Assembly: GCA_025200525.1 (NCBI GenBank)
Contig: CM045763.1
Location: forward strand, 59,909,530 to 59,973,529
Reading direction: 5' to 3'
From: Camellia lanceoleosa
Taxonomy: Eukaryota; Streptophyta; Magnoliopsida; Ericales; Theaceae
Length of the DNA: 64,000 nt
The notes below the pieces were generated by a model. It ran no database searches, was not told the origin of the DNA, and saw only the letters and a program-made list of their open reading frames with translations. Below are positions 23,736 to 34,614 of this stretch, piece by piece (positions within the stretch are counted from its first letter, which is position 1; every line of letters starts with the position of its first letter). A program made the position numbers and the translations under genes.

Positions 23736-25589
23736 GTGCTTTTCTTGGATATGCAACAAATAGCATAGCCTATAGATTTTTTGATATTGAAAACAAAATA
23801 ATTTTTGAATTAGGTGATGCAATTTTTCATGAAGAAAAAATTTCTTTTAAATCTAAAAATGGTGGGTGTCAAAATTATCAAGAAAATATTTTATCTGAAA
23901 CCGGTTCCTCTACTCCTCTTTTACAAAACCAAAATACTGTAGTTTTTGAACCTAGAAGGAGTAAAAAAGCCAGATTAGAAAAGAATTTTGGCCCTGATTA
24001 TCATGTTTTTAATATGGAGGAAACTCCATTAACTTTACAAGAAGCTTTGGCATCTCCTGACTCTGTTTTTTGGAACGAGGCTGTAAATGATGAGATGGAA
24101 TTATTATTTTCTAATAAAACTTGGGTATTAGTAGATTTACCACCAGGTTGAAAAACTATTGGCTGTAAATGGGTTTTGAGAAAAAAACTTAAACCGGATG
24201 GAACTATTGATAAATATAAAGTAATGCTTGTTGCAAAAGGTTTTAAACAACAAGCAAATCTTGACTTTTTTGATACATTTTCTTTGGTTACTAGAGTTAC
24301 ATCTATTAAATTATTAATTGCAATGGCTGCAATTCATGATTTAAAAATTCATCAAATGGATGTTAAAACAGTCTTTTTAAATAGAGACCTGGGTGAAGAA
24401 ATCTATATGGATCAACCTGAGGGTTTTATGGAACCCGGTCAAGAAAACAAAGTGTGCAAGCTAGTTAAATCCTTATATGGCTTAAAACAGGCCCCTAAAC
24501 AGTGGCATGAGAAATTTGATTCCTGCATAATTGAGAATGGTTATAAAACGAATGAATGTGATAAATGCATCTACTATAAATCTGAAGAAAATTCATATGT
24601 CATTATTAGCCTCTATATGGATGATTTACTTATATTTGGCTCTAATTTGCATATCATCGTGGAAACTAAAAATATGCTTAGTAGCCATTTTGATATGAAA
24701 GATCTTGGTGAGGCTAATTATATTTTGGGAATGAAAATTACCAAAACTTGTGATGGTATATTTCTTCATCAGTCGCATTATGTTGAGAAAATTTTGAGAA
24801 AATATAATTTTTATAAGTGCAAGCATGTTTTTACTCCTTTTCGATCCTCATGTGCGTTTATTTCCTATTGAAAATGATGAGGATACAATTAATCAAAAGG
24901 AATATGCTAGTATGATTGGTAGCTTGTGTTATGCGACTGACTGTACTAGACCTGACATTGCCTATGCAGTCGGAGTACTTAACAGGTTTACTAGCAAGCC
25001 TGGTAGTAATCACTGGCTAGCCATTGAGCGAATTATGAAATATTTATCTAGTACTATAAAATATGGCTTATTTTATAATAAGTATCCTGCAGTACTTGAC
25101 GGTTATAATGATGCCGATTGGAATACCTTGTCAGGTGATTCATTATCAACCACTGGTTACTTATTTACATTAGGAGGTGATGCTATAAGTTGAAAATCAA
25201 AAAAATAAACCATTATTGCTAATTCAACAATGAAGGCTGAGCTTATTGTTTTAGCTACAGCTAGTGAAGAAGCAAATTGGTTGAGAGATTTGTTAAATGA
25301 AATCTTTTGTTGGGAAAAATCGATTCCACCTATATTGATTCATTGTGATAGCACTGCAGCAATTGGTCGAGTTAATAACCGATATTATAACGGTAAATTC
25401 AGACCTATCAGAAGAAAACACAATACTGTGAGATCTTATATGAATAATGGCATCATAAATGTGGATTATATTAAATCTGGTGATAATCTTGCAGATCTAT
25501 TAACTAAGGCCTTAGCAAGAGATAAAGTCCGGAATACATCGAGGGGGATGGGGTTGAAGCCCATTGAATATAGCAGGAGCCATGTATGA
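23736..25589 (+). pseudogene. Ty1/copia reverse transcriptase-RNase H (broken)
   Basis: This continues the polyprotein in another frame. Reverse transcriptase motifs are GCKWVLRKKLKPDG, VAKGFKQQ, HQMDVKTVFLNRDL, LYGLKQAPKQW and the catalytic box SLYMDDLLIFG (about 24610-24645). RNase H follows with DADWNTLSGD and STMKAELIVLATASEEA, and a KHNTVRSYM segment near the end. Stops are at 24149 (TGA), 25191 (TGA) and 25206 (TAA). A one-base insertion near 24842 shifts the frame. All three stops occupy expected Trp or Gln codons. Confidence 0.9.
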
Positions 25590-26117
25590 GGATACTCAAC
25601 CAAGGGACCAGAGATCTTGTAACTGGGTTCAATAAGAAAAACGATCATACGATGGCCGTAAGAAATGCACTAAATTACTTTTTATCCATTCCTATGATGT
25701 AAGTGCATTTATTAAAAAACTCTTAATGAATTTCTGTAGCTTTTATTGAGTGGGGTGTCATAGTTACAGGAGAACCCTTGACAGAATTCACCTATGTGAG
25801 TGTGGTAGTGGGGCCGTTACCTATGAGATTTAGGTTAATTCTCAAACACACTCATGAATCCTGGGATCGCACAAGGCCGTAATGTGTTAGCTTTTAAAGC
25901 TTATGTGAACACCTGGAATATTATGTGTGTGCAATAATTATTTATTTCCCTTAAGCAGTTATAGTTCAATGTTGAGCATACTATTGGCTCTGGAGTAGAT
26001 ATTATTGTTTCGCTAATAGAGGTTCAATGCAGAACACATCTACCATGATGCATAATATCCTTATTTGCCTAATAATCTCAGTTTTTGTTACCTATAATAT
26101 TGAAATAGGTGGAGGAA

Positions 26118-26710
26118 TGTTAGCAGGTATTTTAATATTATAATGTGTTATAGGTTGTTTTTCTTTTCTTTTCTACTTAGTTTGCTTACCATACAAGTCT
26201 CCAAGACTTCCAAGGAAGTTGCCTACCAATTTCCTTTTCTTTCTTATCCTCTAAGTCTTCCTAGTCTTCCAAGATAAGTTTTCGCCAAGTCTTATCTATT
26301 CAAGTCTTCCAAGTCTTCCCTTTCTTATCCACCAAGAAAGACCCTCCTAGCTTTCTCTGCTATATATATTGAGCTATGTCCTATCTTGGGATATACGTGA
26401 AGAAGTTTTGGTTGCTTTATTATGTCTTGTGTGAGATTATCCAGCAAATAAAAAATGGTGTATGTGATAAAGTTTTTGGTTCAACCAATTGTGCAGTATT
26501 GGTTAACCATACGACTTAGTCGGGCTGTTGTATCCTGGGGGGGATAAGTCTAAGTTTTTTTCTGCTGCACCGGTCTGAGGCTTTGCCTAACCGCAGAGGG
26601 CTTGAATCTTCTTAAAGAGAGCAAATTTCCCGCGCTTCAGCCCTTACAATAGTTATTGTAATTTTTATTATATGTATTTTCTGGTGTTTTATTTGTAATT
26701 ATCACAAACA
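26118..26710 (+). repeat. 3' LTR of the Ty1/copia element
   Basis: 593 bp, TGTTAGCAG...CACAAACA, aligned throughout with 21006-21597 with scattered differences and small indels, for example in the CTTCCTAGTCTTCC region. The target duplication GTAAC follows at 26711. Confidence 0.93.
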
Positions 26711-27730
26711 GTAACTATGTCATTTGTAACAACCCCGATCTATGACTAACCCTTAAGCTATAATTAAATATGCTTAAGAAGTAATTAAGGTAAAATTCTG
26801 AATTAATTACGTGTGAGTTGCATTACTTGTATTTATATCTGTTTGTTGTAGGAATATCTATTTGTATTTCTGTTTTGTTTTGCGAATTGAAGGCTTTATC
26901 GGTATCAGATTGCGAAATTGGCTTGGTTTCTGTGTTATTCGAAATTTTTAGAATTTTATGGTAGGTTTAATTAAAATTCGATTCGGAACAATTAAATTAG
27001 AATAATCTATGTTCATTTAATTAGCTTTAATTAATCACCACTAATCAAGCCTATATAAGGCTTTTATATGTACCACCACTAATCTTTTTTCCTTAATCAC
27101 ACCTTTGAGCCCACACACACACAATAAACGTGAGAGAGGGAGAGAAAGGAGAAGACTTGAGCTGAAGCTAAAGGATTTGCCAGGAAGAAGAAGAATTAGA
27201 CTCAGAGACTCAAGAATTAAGCCTCTAGCTCTCACCTTGGAAAGTCTAGGTAAGAATTCAACCTTTAGATTGTATAATTTTGTAGCCTAAGTCATGAATT
27301 CAAGAGAATTAAGATGTGTAATGCAAGAATTGAGCTAGAATTGGTGAAATGGAGTCCTACCATGCATACATACACTTTCATCACATTTTTTAGTTGAATT
27401 TCAAGTAATTTACTCATGCATGTCCTTAGTTCGCCTTAGGTTTGGTAAGTCATCAAGTTTCATCCCATTTTACCTTCATTGATCATGTTTTGAAAGTTTT
27501 GAAGACAAACAATTACATACATGTGATGTTTTCCATCTTTCAAGCTTAAATTTGCACAATTGGCATGCTATTAGGCCTTGATTTTTGCGAAATAATCTTC
27601 AATCCTTGACGTTTTACAAGTTTCTAAATGTTTTATTGAGTTTTGGCCCAAAAAGATGAGTTTTGTAGTGTTTGATTTGAGTTTTGAACTAGGCAGTGCA
27701 ATCTGGAAATTCCAGAATTCAATCTCTCCG

Positions 27731-28039
27731 CTCAAGTGACAAAACTTGTGCTCAAGTGACCACTCGTATTTTGGCGCTTTCACTTGAGCAACCACAAGTT
27801 GGCTCGAGCATAAAATGCATGCTTCCAGAAGTTTATCATTTTTTTGCAAACCGCTCAAGCGATAAAAGTTGGGTTTGAGCGAAGACCTCAATCTTACACT
27901 CGAGCGACCGTCGAGTGAAAAAATCACACAACCAGTACGTTTACAAAGTTTGCAGATTGCTCAAGCGAAGGAAGTTACGCTCGAGTGACCACTCTTATGT
28001 TTGGGTGTCCGCTCGAGCGAAGGAAGTTGCGCTTTAGTG
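27731..28039. repeat. Paired 9-mer array in family S copy 1
   Basis: Near-palindromic 9-mers of type GCTCRAGYG start at 27731/27751, 27782/27802, 27853/27873, 27959/27979 and 28011/28031, so five pairs each exactly 20 bp apart. An imperfect pair at about 27898/27909 has lost spacing. Many differences from GCTCGAGCG are CG-to-CA or CG-to-TG, consistent with decay of methylated CpG. Confidence 0.8.
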
Positions 28040-28448
28040 AAGCCTCTGTTTTCAACATATTTGACTAAGTGTTTTGAAAGTCATTTTTGGTATCCTCGTT
28101 GCATCCTAGATATTCCTAGGCCACGAATAAGATACAATAATGAAGATAAGATATAGAAACACACTAAAAGCGAAATGCAATAAGTTAAGTACTATCTGAA
28201 TGTGTATGTCAATCTGTGTATCTGTTATGTTTGTGTAGGTCACGCGCTGTAAGCAATCTGATTTCTCTGCTCTGTCTGTCTGCTTTTGGAGCCATCTGTG
28301 AATAATAACTTAGTAAAGCTATCTTCAACTTTATTTATTTTCTGTATGATGAAATAAGATCTGTTTTCTAAAATGTTATGTTATATACAATGAATGATTG
28401 TCAAATTTCTGAAATGTATTTCCAATATCCTTAGTATCATATGATATC

Positions 28449-28590
28449 TGTTAGCTGTTACCTAGTATTGGAGGTTCCATTATAGAACTTAATCTGTCTA
28501 CTATCTGTTACCCGTACCAGAGGCTCAATTATGGAGCTTAGCATATCTGTTATCTGTTACTCAGATCCAGAGGTTCCTTTATGGAACTGG
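28449..28590. repeat. About 50-bp tandem repeat in family S copy 1
   Basis: Three units contain CTGTTAC, then CCAGAGGYTC, then a TTATGGARCT hairpin-like block, at spacings of about 49-50 bp (cores at 28470, 28519 and 28569). One such unit is recognisable in copy 2 near 52680-52710. Confidence 0.7.
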
Positions 28591-29784
28591 TTATACATAA
28601 CCACCATCTGTTCTATATCTGTCTGTATCTGATCTATATCTATTTTGTTAATGCTAATGGATGTACCACATATGATTAAGCATGAACTCTGATTTCTGTA
28701 TATGAGTTGAACAAGAATAAGAATATATATCTGTTTCTGATATGAACTCTAATTTTCCGAATCTGATATAGGACATCATTCAATTAAAACACTTCACTCT
28801 GTTATTATTCACTGGGTTTTCATTCACTATTTATATTATATATTTAGGTGATCAGGCGCGTGACTAAGCTCAATGATGATCCCCTGGAGCTTGTTTTGTC
28901 GGCCAACCCTTGTACCTCCTGAGGAGGTTTCGGAAGTCATGTGGTCATGTTTTGTGAATATATAAGACTTGGTTTTTTTTGGTATATGAACAAGTTTTTT
29001 GTTTATCTGTACTTTGGGTTAAGTCCCACTTTTGTTTTATCTATATTAGCGGGTGACGTAAGACTACTATATTATGACATCACATGCATGTATATAAAAG
29101 TTTTGAAAATTTTGTCCTATGTATGTCAGCACAACTTAATGGACTATAAATGTTTTTATATATTTGCTTCTGCAGCCCCTTTTTATGTCATAATCTGTTC
29201 AGTGGCCTTTGGTAATCCAATGATTACTGGCCGGTTACGACGTTAAACCTATAGGAGCGGGTTTGGGTCGTGAAATCATCCATAAGACTTATTGGAACAT
29301 AATAAAATAATTTGAATTTTTAGATTTTTAGAATAAAAAATTTAAAACAAGTTTTTGAAATTAAAACCAAACCAAACATAGTTTTCTAAAAAAAAAAAAA
29401 AGGAAGTATAGAAGCTAGTTTTTTGTTTTTTTGTTTTTGGGTTAATGAAGAGAAAATGAGTATCTATGTAAATAAATAAAAAACCAATTTTTGTTTAGGT
29501 GTCTACAAAAAAATTAGAAAGAATGCATTTAAATAAAAATAACTCAAAATTACAGTTTCATAAAGGTGCAAACGAACTTATGACTAATGTAAGTGAAAGC
29601 TATAGGTTAAGAATTTCAAGAATTAAGATTCATGATCCAAACATAACTTAGTATTAAAAGAAAAAAATATTACTATTATGTGTGTTATATTTGTTTTCTT
29701 GGCACAATTGAGTTAAAGAACTTTTACCCTTTTAGGGAATTGAAACAAAACTAATATAACAATGAAAACTTTCCTACAAAACAT

Positions 29785-30495
29785 GGGAACACACACTATT
29801 TTTCTTTCCATACATTTAATGATTTTTTTAATTACATTTTTATCCTAAAATTAAATTAGCAAAATATCCCTTTCCCAAAATCCTAACTCTAACTCTCTCA
29901 AACCATCAGTTTCCATCCTAACTCTAATCCAAAATATCCGGTGCTGGATCAGATGATATGATACTTCATAATTCAAGTGTAGACCTATGGTTCTTTGAGG
30001 TTGAGGTTGTAGACTATATACTGTATAAGACTATCTTTGATCAGCCTGGAAAGACCATGAAGGTGTATGCGTATGATTTGACTGCAGGAAAGGATGATGA
30101 CGAACAAGAGACAGGAGAAGAAGCTGAAACATTTGATGATGATACTCTTCCAAATGATGATAGTTTGGTTAGAATCCCACTATTTGGGTTGAATCATGTA
30201 ACCGGTGCAGTCACTACTTCAAAGTCGACTGTGGGGTTTGTGGTTCATCTTAGGAACAACGTGTTTTGCCTAGTTTGCATCTACACGCAATGCCGGAGGG
30301 GAAGAGGTGCCGCCGGTGGAGGCAACAGTGATGGTGGCTTATTAGGGTTAGGGTTTGAAGGATGAAGATGGTAAGAGTGTTTTTGGTATGATAAGATGTG
30401 TATTGAGTGAAAGTTGATAATTTAAATTTATTTAGTGTGTGTATTGAGAAAAGATGTGGAAAGAGAGAAAGTAGTGTGTGGAAATAGAATTTCCC
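29785..30495. mobile_element. Pack-MULE-like Mutator element A
   Basis: 711 bp with a perfect 9-bp target duplication ACAAAACAT (29776-29784 and 30496-30504). The right end reads GTGTGGAAATAGAATTTCCC; the left is GGGAACACACAC with a small terminal deletion. The subterminal segments (CATTTAATGATTTTTTTAATT and ATTTTTATCCTAAAAT) match element B at 33019-33795. Between the ends lies coding-like sequence unrelated to transposase. That is the structure of a Mutator element that has captured host DNA. Confidence 0.85.
29958..30365 (+). pseudogene. Unrecognised gene fragment captured in element A
   Basis: An open frame of 135 codons fills the middle of the Mutator-type element. The protein starts with a hydrophobic segment (LWFFEVEVVDYILYKTIF), then a strongly acidic stretch at residues 50-75 (rich in Asp and Glu), then a SLVRIPLFGLNHVTG segment. 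The last ~35 residues run into the element's subterminal sequence and are Gly/Arg-rich. The composition differs from the AT-rich surroundings and from any transposase, so I infer a captured host exon. I do not recognise the parent gene. The ATG at 29958 is simply the first in frame. Confidence 0.5.
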
Positions 30496-30607
30496 ACAAA
30501 ACATGCCACTATGCAAACTAAAATCAAAATAATCAATGTCATAACTAGTACAATATCAATTCTTTTTTAAACCACCTAATGACTTCTATTGACAAGAATG
30601 ATGTCTT

Positions 30608-30723
30608 AATCTAAGTTGGCTTGATTTTTACCAAAAAATCAATGTCTATTTCTTAATCAGGAAGGAGAAACCAACGCTTTCAAAATCTAAGTTGGCTTGA
30701 TTTTTACCAAAAAATCAATGTCT
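30608..30723. repeat. 39-bp direct duplication
   Basis: The block ATCTAAGTTGGCTTGATTTT...AATCAATGTCT occurs at 30608-30646 and again at 30685-30723. A further partial copy of its end (ACCAAAAAATCAATGTCTTTC) follows. A local slippage or repair duplication. Confidence 0.75.
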
Positions 30724-31815
30724 TTCACCAAAAAATCAATGTCTTTCTTTAATTCTTGACCGACATATATGCATATACACTATTATACTATTATATAAAG
30801 CACGCACCAATAATGTGATTAACTTTCGTAACATTCTTTTCTTTTCAGATAATACCTATAAAATAACTACTACATAGTTATAATATGATTATAATACACT
30901 ACGATATATAAAAGTTTTAAAGATCAAATTTTGTCTCCAAAAATTAAAATTTTGTTTCAAAATAAATTAGGGAACCGGTTCCTCAAATTTTTTTTTTAAA
31001 AAAAAGAAGCTTTTAGTGACAAAAGTTTAAAAATATCACTAATAAATAAAAATTGTGCCACAATTTTTTACTTTATGAGAACAAAAAATTTGGTCCAAAA
31101 ATAGTAGTAATTCATTACTAAACATCTAACTTTTTTTAGTAAAAATACAACAATAATACTTTCTGAATGTTTATTTAAACGGACTGGATAAGAGAGATTG
31201 CAATGCAATAGATTATTAGTCTTGAGATAAATAGTCCTTGGACTATATAACTAAAAATGATATGTATTTGACTATTAATTTGGTCTTTACTTTTTTAACC
31301 AAACGATGAATTAGTGAATCTATTAGTATGGAGTCCAATCTCGTACGTCAATCTCATGAAACAAACATCTTAAAATATTTGGTTCTTAAAAAATATGTTC
31401 TTAAATTTTTATTTTTAAAACATTAATTTGTTGTCATGATAACAGCTAAGTAGTGTTTAAGTTGAACCCACCTTCCTTATTTCAAATTGTTGAAAAAATT
31501 TAGACGTAAAATTACATAAAGTGGGCGACTTTGCAAATGTTACAAGATAATTTTTTAAATTTATTTTTCTATTGTTAGTCTTTCCACTATGAGAATTAAT
31601 GCAAACTTTTGCAATGATGGAAGGTGTTGAAACATCAAAAAAGTAGGTGAATTATTGACACTAAAACTGATGAACCACTTAATTGCGTTTTAAAGTTGAA
31701 CAAATCGCCCAGTGAATTGAACTAGGCTAACATTAACTACACCTTCCTTGGCTATCTGAGGGAGGCCTATTTGGTGGTGGTCAACACATTCACATTGTTT
31801 GGCTGAGTTTGTAAT

Positions 31816-31854
<39 letters not shown>

Positions 31855-32033
31855 TTTTTTTTTAAAGATCATGTTTGAATCATGAATTTAGATAAAAATA
31901 TGAAAAGAGAAAAAGAAAAAATACATAAAATGTGAATGAAATATAATTATATTTCATTTACCTTTTTTATTTTTATTTATAAATCCCTATCCATATCCAT
32001 GATCTAAATACAGCCTAAAAGAACTAAAAAATA
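30724..32033. other. AT-rich intergenic DNA, no gene seen
   Basis: No coding signal. It contains an (ATT)n microsatellite at about 31826-31852 and a short block of GTGACAAAAGTTTAAAAATATCACTAA-like inverted motifs (about 31014-31045) related to the repeats at 3590-3900. Confidence 0.5.
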
Positions 32034-32520
32034 TGAGTTAATTACATTTTTTGCTCTTATAATTTGATCTAAATTTCACTTTAGTCCTTATAGTTTCAAA
32101 TTGAACAATTTGATCTTTGTACTTCAAGAGTAATTTCAATTTAGTTTCCCAGTTCAAATTAGAGGTTAAAATTAATAATTTGAGGATACTTATCAATTTT
32201 TTAAGGTATACACGTAAACAAAATTAAAATAAAATTAAACAAAAAGACCAAATTAAAATTTGACTTAAACGTAGAGACCAAATTGTCTTTCATAAATTCA
32301 TATTATGGGTCATGGAAATGGTTTTAAAATTTTCCATAAAGAAAGAAAGACATCAATCAATAAAACAATCAACCAAGAAAAAAATACGGCAGGAATTTCT
32401 TACTCACTACGTTGAGATAGATTTGTTCTATCAGAGTTCATCCATCACAACTCAAATTGAAATTATAAAAATAAAGTGAAATTTGTGTTAAACTATAAGG
32501 ATGAAAAGTGTAATTTAACC
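32034..32520. mobile_element. Mutator-type MITE, family M2
   Basis: 487 bp. Imperfect long terminal inverted repeats: GTTAATTACATTTTTTGCTC with ATAATTTGATC at the left, and AACTATAAGGATGAAAAGTG with TAATTTAACC at the right. A 9-bp flanking duplication has one mismatch (TAAAAAATA 32025-32033; TAAAAAATT 32521-32529). No coding capacity. Confidence 0.72.
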
Positions 32521-33018
32521 TAAAAAATTATTTAGTAAAATTTTTTTTATATTTATTTTATCAAACTAATTTCTATTTAGAGAAAAAAAAATAGAAAATA
32601 GTTTTAGAAAGAGAAAATTAGTGAAAATCCATTTTAAAGAGGGTATAAGGCATTAGATCTAAGATAAAATCTTATTTAGTGATAAGGACAAGCCAGAAAA
32701 GTCGTTGGCACCAAAAAAAAGTTACTAGAAAATTTCACCATGTCGGAAAGTTCGTTGAGGGCTGCGGTGATCGGTGGCTGGTAGTAGAAGATAGTGGTGA
32801 TGAGGTAGAAAAATGTGTGATATTCAACATATAGGGTGTTAAACGAGTGACATATGGTAAATTTCAACACAAAGAAAAATAAGCTTAGTGAATTTTAATA
32901 GATAGATAAATTGGGTGATTTCTAGATATATGGTGATTTCAAAAGATAGACAGATAGGTTAATTTTAACATATAGTTGTCAGTTTGGATAAATTGTGTCC
33001 TTTTGGTCCAAAGATATT

Positions 33019-33795
33019 GGGAAATTCTATTTCCACATACCATTTTAGCTTTGTGCATATCATATCTTAGTTCACACATTTAATGAATTTGAAAAAAAAA
33101 AATTTTACTCGGTACACAATCCTTTATACCAAAAATACCTTCTTCTTCATCCTTCCATCACACTAACCCTAATCTCTAACCCTAACTAGTCACTGTCACC
33201 ACCTCCACCATAGCTGCTGTCATAGCCCGTTCTAAAATACAACGCACTGTTTTCAAACTTTCTATTGTCTATACAACTAGAGAGTTCACACTTGAATTGC
33301 TCCCTAATTGATATAATTTATTTTGAAAGACTCAACTGTTGCATGCAATTAAAAAGAAAAACTGCAAACTTGACACACCTAACTCCATCTCTCTGGATAA
33401 ACTTTTTTAAATAGCTTCTAACCATTGATTGCACTTGTTCCTTTTTAACATTAAAGTGGTTCACCTCTCTATATCTATATGGGGACATGCTATCATTAGT
33501 AATGCTTGATTTGCTACCACATGGATGGAGTTGTTGCTCGTAACCCAATCTTGAATTCATATCCCTACTGAGGCGGTCAAGGGAGGAGGCTAGTGGTGGT
33601 GCACCGACTGGTTAGGATTAGAAATTTTTGAGTGGGTTGTAAATTAGGGTTTTAGATGTAGAAGATAAAAGGATATTTTGATATTTTTATTTTAGGATAA
33701 AAATGCAATTAATTTCTTTTTTTTATTAAATGTGTGGAGTGAGAAAATTTTGTGCGTGGAGTGAGAAAATTTTGTGTGTGAAAATAGAATTTTCC
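33019..33795. mobile_element. Pack-MULE-like Mutator element B
   Basis: 777 bp with terminal inverted repeats GGGAAATTCTATTTCCACA (left) and GTGTGAAAATAGAATTTTCC (right). A 9-bp duplication has one mismatch (AAAGATATT 33010-33018; AAAGATATA 33796-33804). The subterminal parts match element A. The interior differs from that of A and includes an 80-codon minus-strand frame (33318-33560) with basic segments (VQSMVRSYLKKFIQRDG). The interior may be another captured fragment; its source is not recognised. Confidence 0.8.
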
Positions 33796-34448
33796 AAAGA
33801 TATAGCCTGGCCGTAATAGCTCAAAAAATTTAGAAACAGACTTATGATTTGAGTGTCTTTTTTAAAAACTCAACAGAATAAGATGATTATGATTTGAACC
33901 AAGAAAGGTGCATGAGGGTGAAAAAAAAAAAAAAAAAAAAAAAAAAACTAGAAATTCCTCTTTTGGTTTGGCTTCAGAATCACACTTTTTTTATTTATAT
34001 TTTTTGTGTTAGTTTTAAGTGGTTTTAGAATGAGCTTTTGAATTTTATTTATTTATTTATTTTGTAAAACCAAAAGCTGTGTTAGAAAACGATTTCAAAA
34101 AGGTTGATAAGCTGATTCAAATTGAGGAATTGTAGAAGCAACTTTTTATTAGCAAATAAATATAATAAAATAAATAAAAACTTCATCCATACTAAACTTT
34201 ATTTGGATTTTTATTGTAATTTTTTTTGTTTTTGTCTTATGACAATGAGGAATCTCTCAAAGTGGACTGCATTAGATTTAACCCTGCCCGGTAAATTGTA
34301 AATATTTACAATCATTCATAAGTCATAATTATCGAATTGGACAATGTGTTATTAGTGATAATTGAACTCAATGCCTCTGAATTTATAATTGGAATAAGAT
34401 GTTTATTTACTAGGGTTTTGTTAATGTATACCAAAGCTTAAAAATATT

Positions 34449-34605
34449 GGAAAATGCATGAGACCCCTCAGTGGGGGTACTGGGAGTCCCTTCTGATTGA
34501 CCCAAAAAACTGTTTTTTTTTTTTTTTTGGAGCCACTGGCAACCCCTCACGTGGAGATGGGGGGTGCTGGGGGTGCCTTGGAGCTGGGGGTCTCTAGCAT
34601 TTCCC
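34449..34605. mobile_element. Short GC-rich hairpin MITE, 9-bp TSD
   Basis: 157 bp bounded by GGAAAATGCATGAGACCCC and GGGGGTCTCTAGCATTTCCC, which are inverted copies. It has a perfect 9-bp duplication AAAAATATT (34440-34448 and 34606-34614). The interior has CCCCAGC/GTGGGGGT-type complementary blocks and a T run, so the RNA would fold as a long stem. Probably Mutator-type. Confidence 0.82.
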
Positions 34606-34614
34606 AAAAATATT

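Larger units (their letters stand above)
21006..26710 (+). mobile_element. Ty1/copia LTR retrotransposon (decayed coding region)
   Basis: 5705 bp with LTRs at 21006-21597 and 26118-26710 and a perfect target duplication GTAAC (21001-21005 and 26711-26715). The domain order gag, zinc knuckle, protease, integrase, reverse transcriptase, RNase H is Ty1/copia. A polypurine tract (AGGTGGAGGAA, about 26107-26117) precedes the 3' LTR. The LTRs are nearly identical by eye, so the insertion is younger than the gypsy element. The polyprotein has seven in-frame stops and at least two frameshifts, so any movement would need proteins from another copy. Confidence 0.95.
26725..29275 (+). mobile_element. 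Solo LTR, family S copy 1
   Basis: 2551 bp, starting TGTAACAACCCCGATC and ending GGGTTTGGGTCGTGAAA (a decayed CA end). The 5-bp duplication has one mismatch: TCATT 26720-26724, TCATC 29276-29280. The last ~70 bp (TTACTGGCCGGTTACGACG, TAGGAGCGGGTTTGGG) is shared with the LTRs at 52021-55750 and 60512 onward. CCTATATAAGG at 27049-27059 is a good TATA box. Sequences downstream of it, up to the ORF-like 27105-27290 region, could be transcribed. There is no gag or pol. Confidence 0.85.

Noticed and set aside
27105..27290. 61-codon ORF downstream of the TATA box in solo LTR copy 1
   Set aside because: Arg/Lys-rich from a GAGAGAGA tract, without conservation in copies 2 or 3.
30335..30360. Interstitial telomere repeat (TTAGGGTTAGGGTTT)
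   Set aside because: Only two to three units, and it belongs to the subterminal CCCTAA-rich segment shared by the two Mutator elements.
29958..30365. Assignment of the captured fragment to a named AAA+ ATPase or proteasome-related gene
   Set aside because: No Walker or other defining motif is visible; similarity was only impressionistic.
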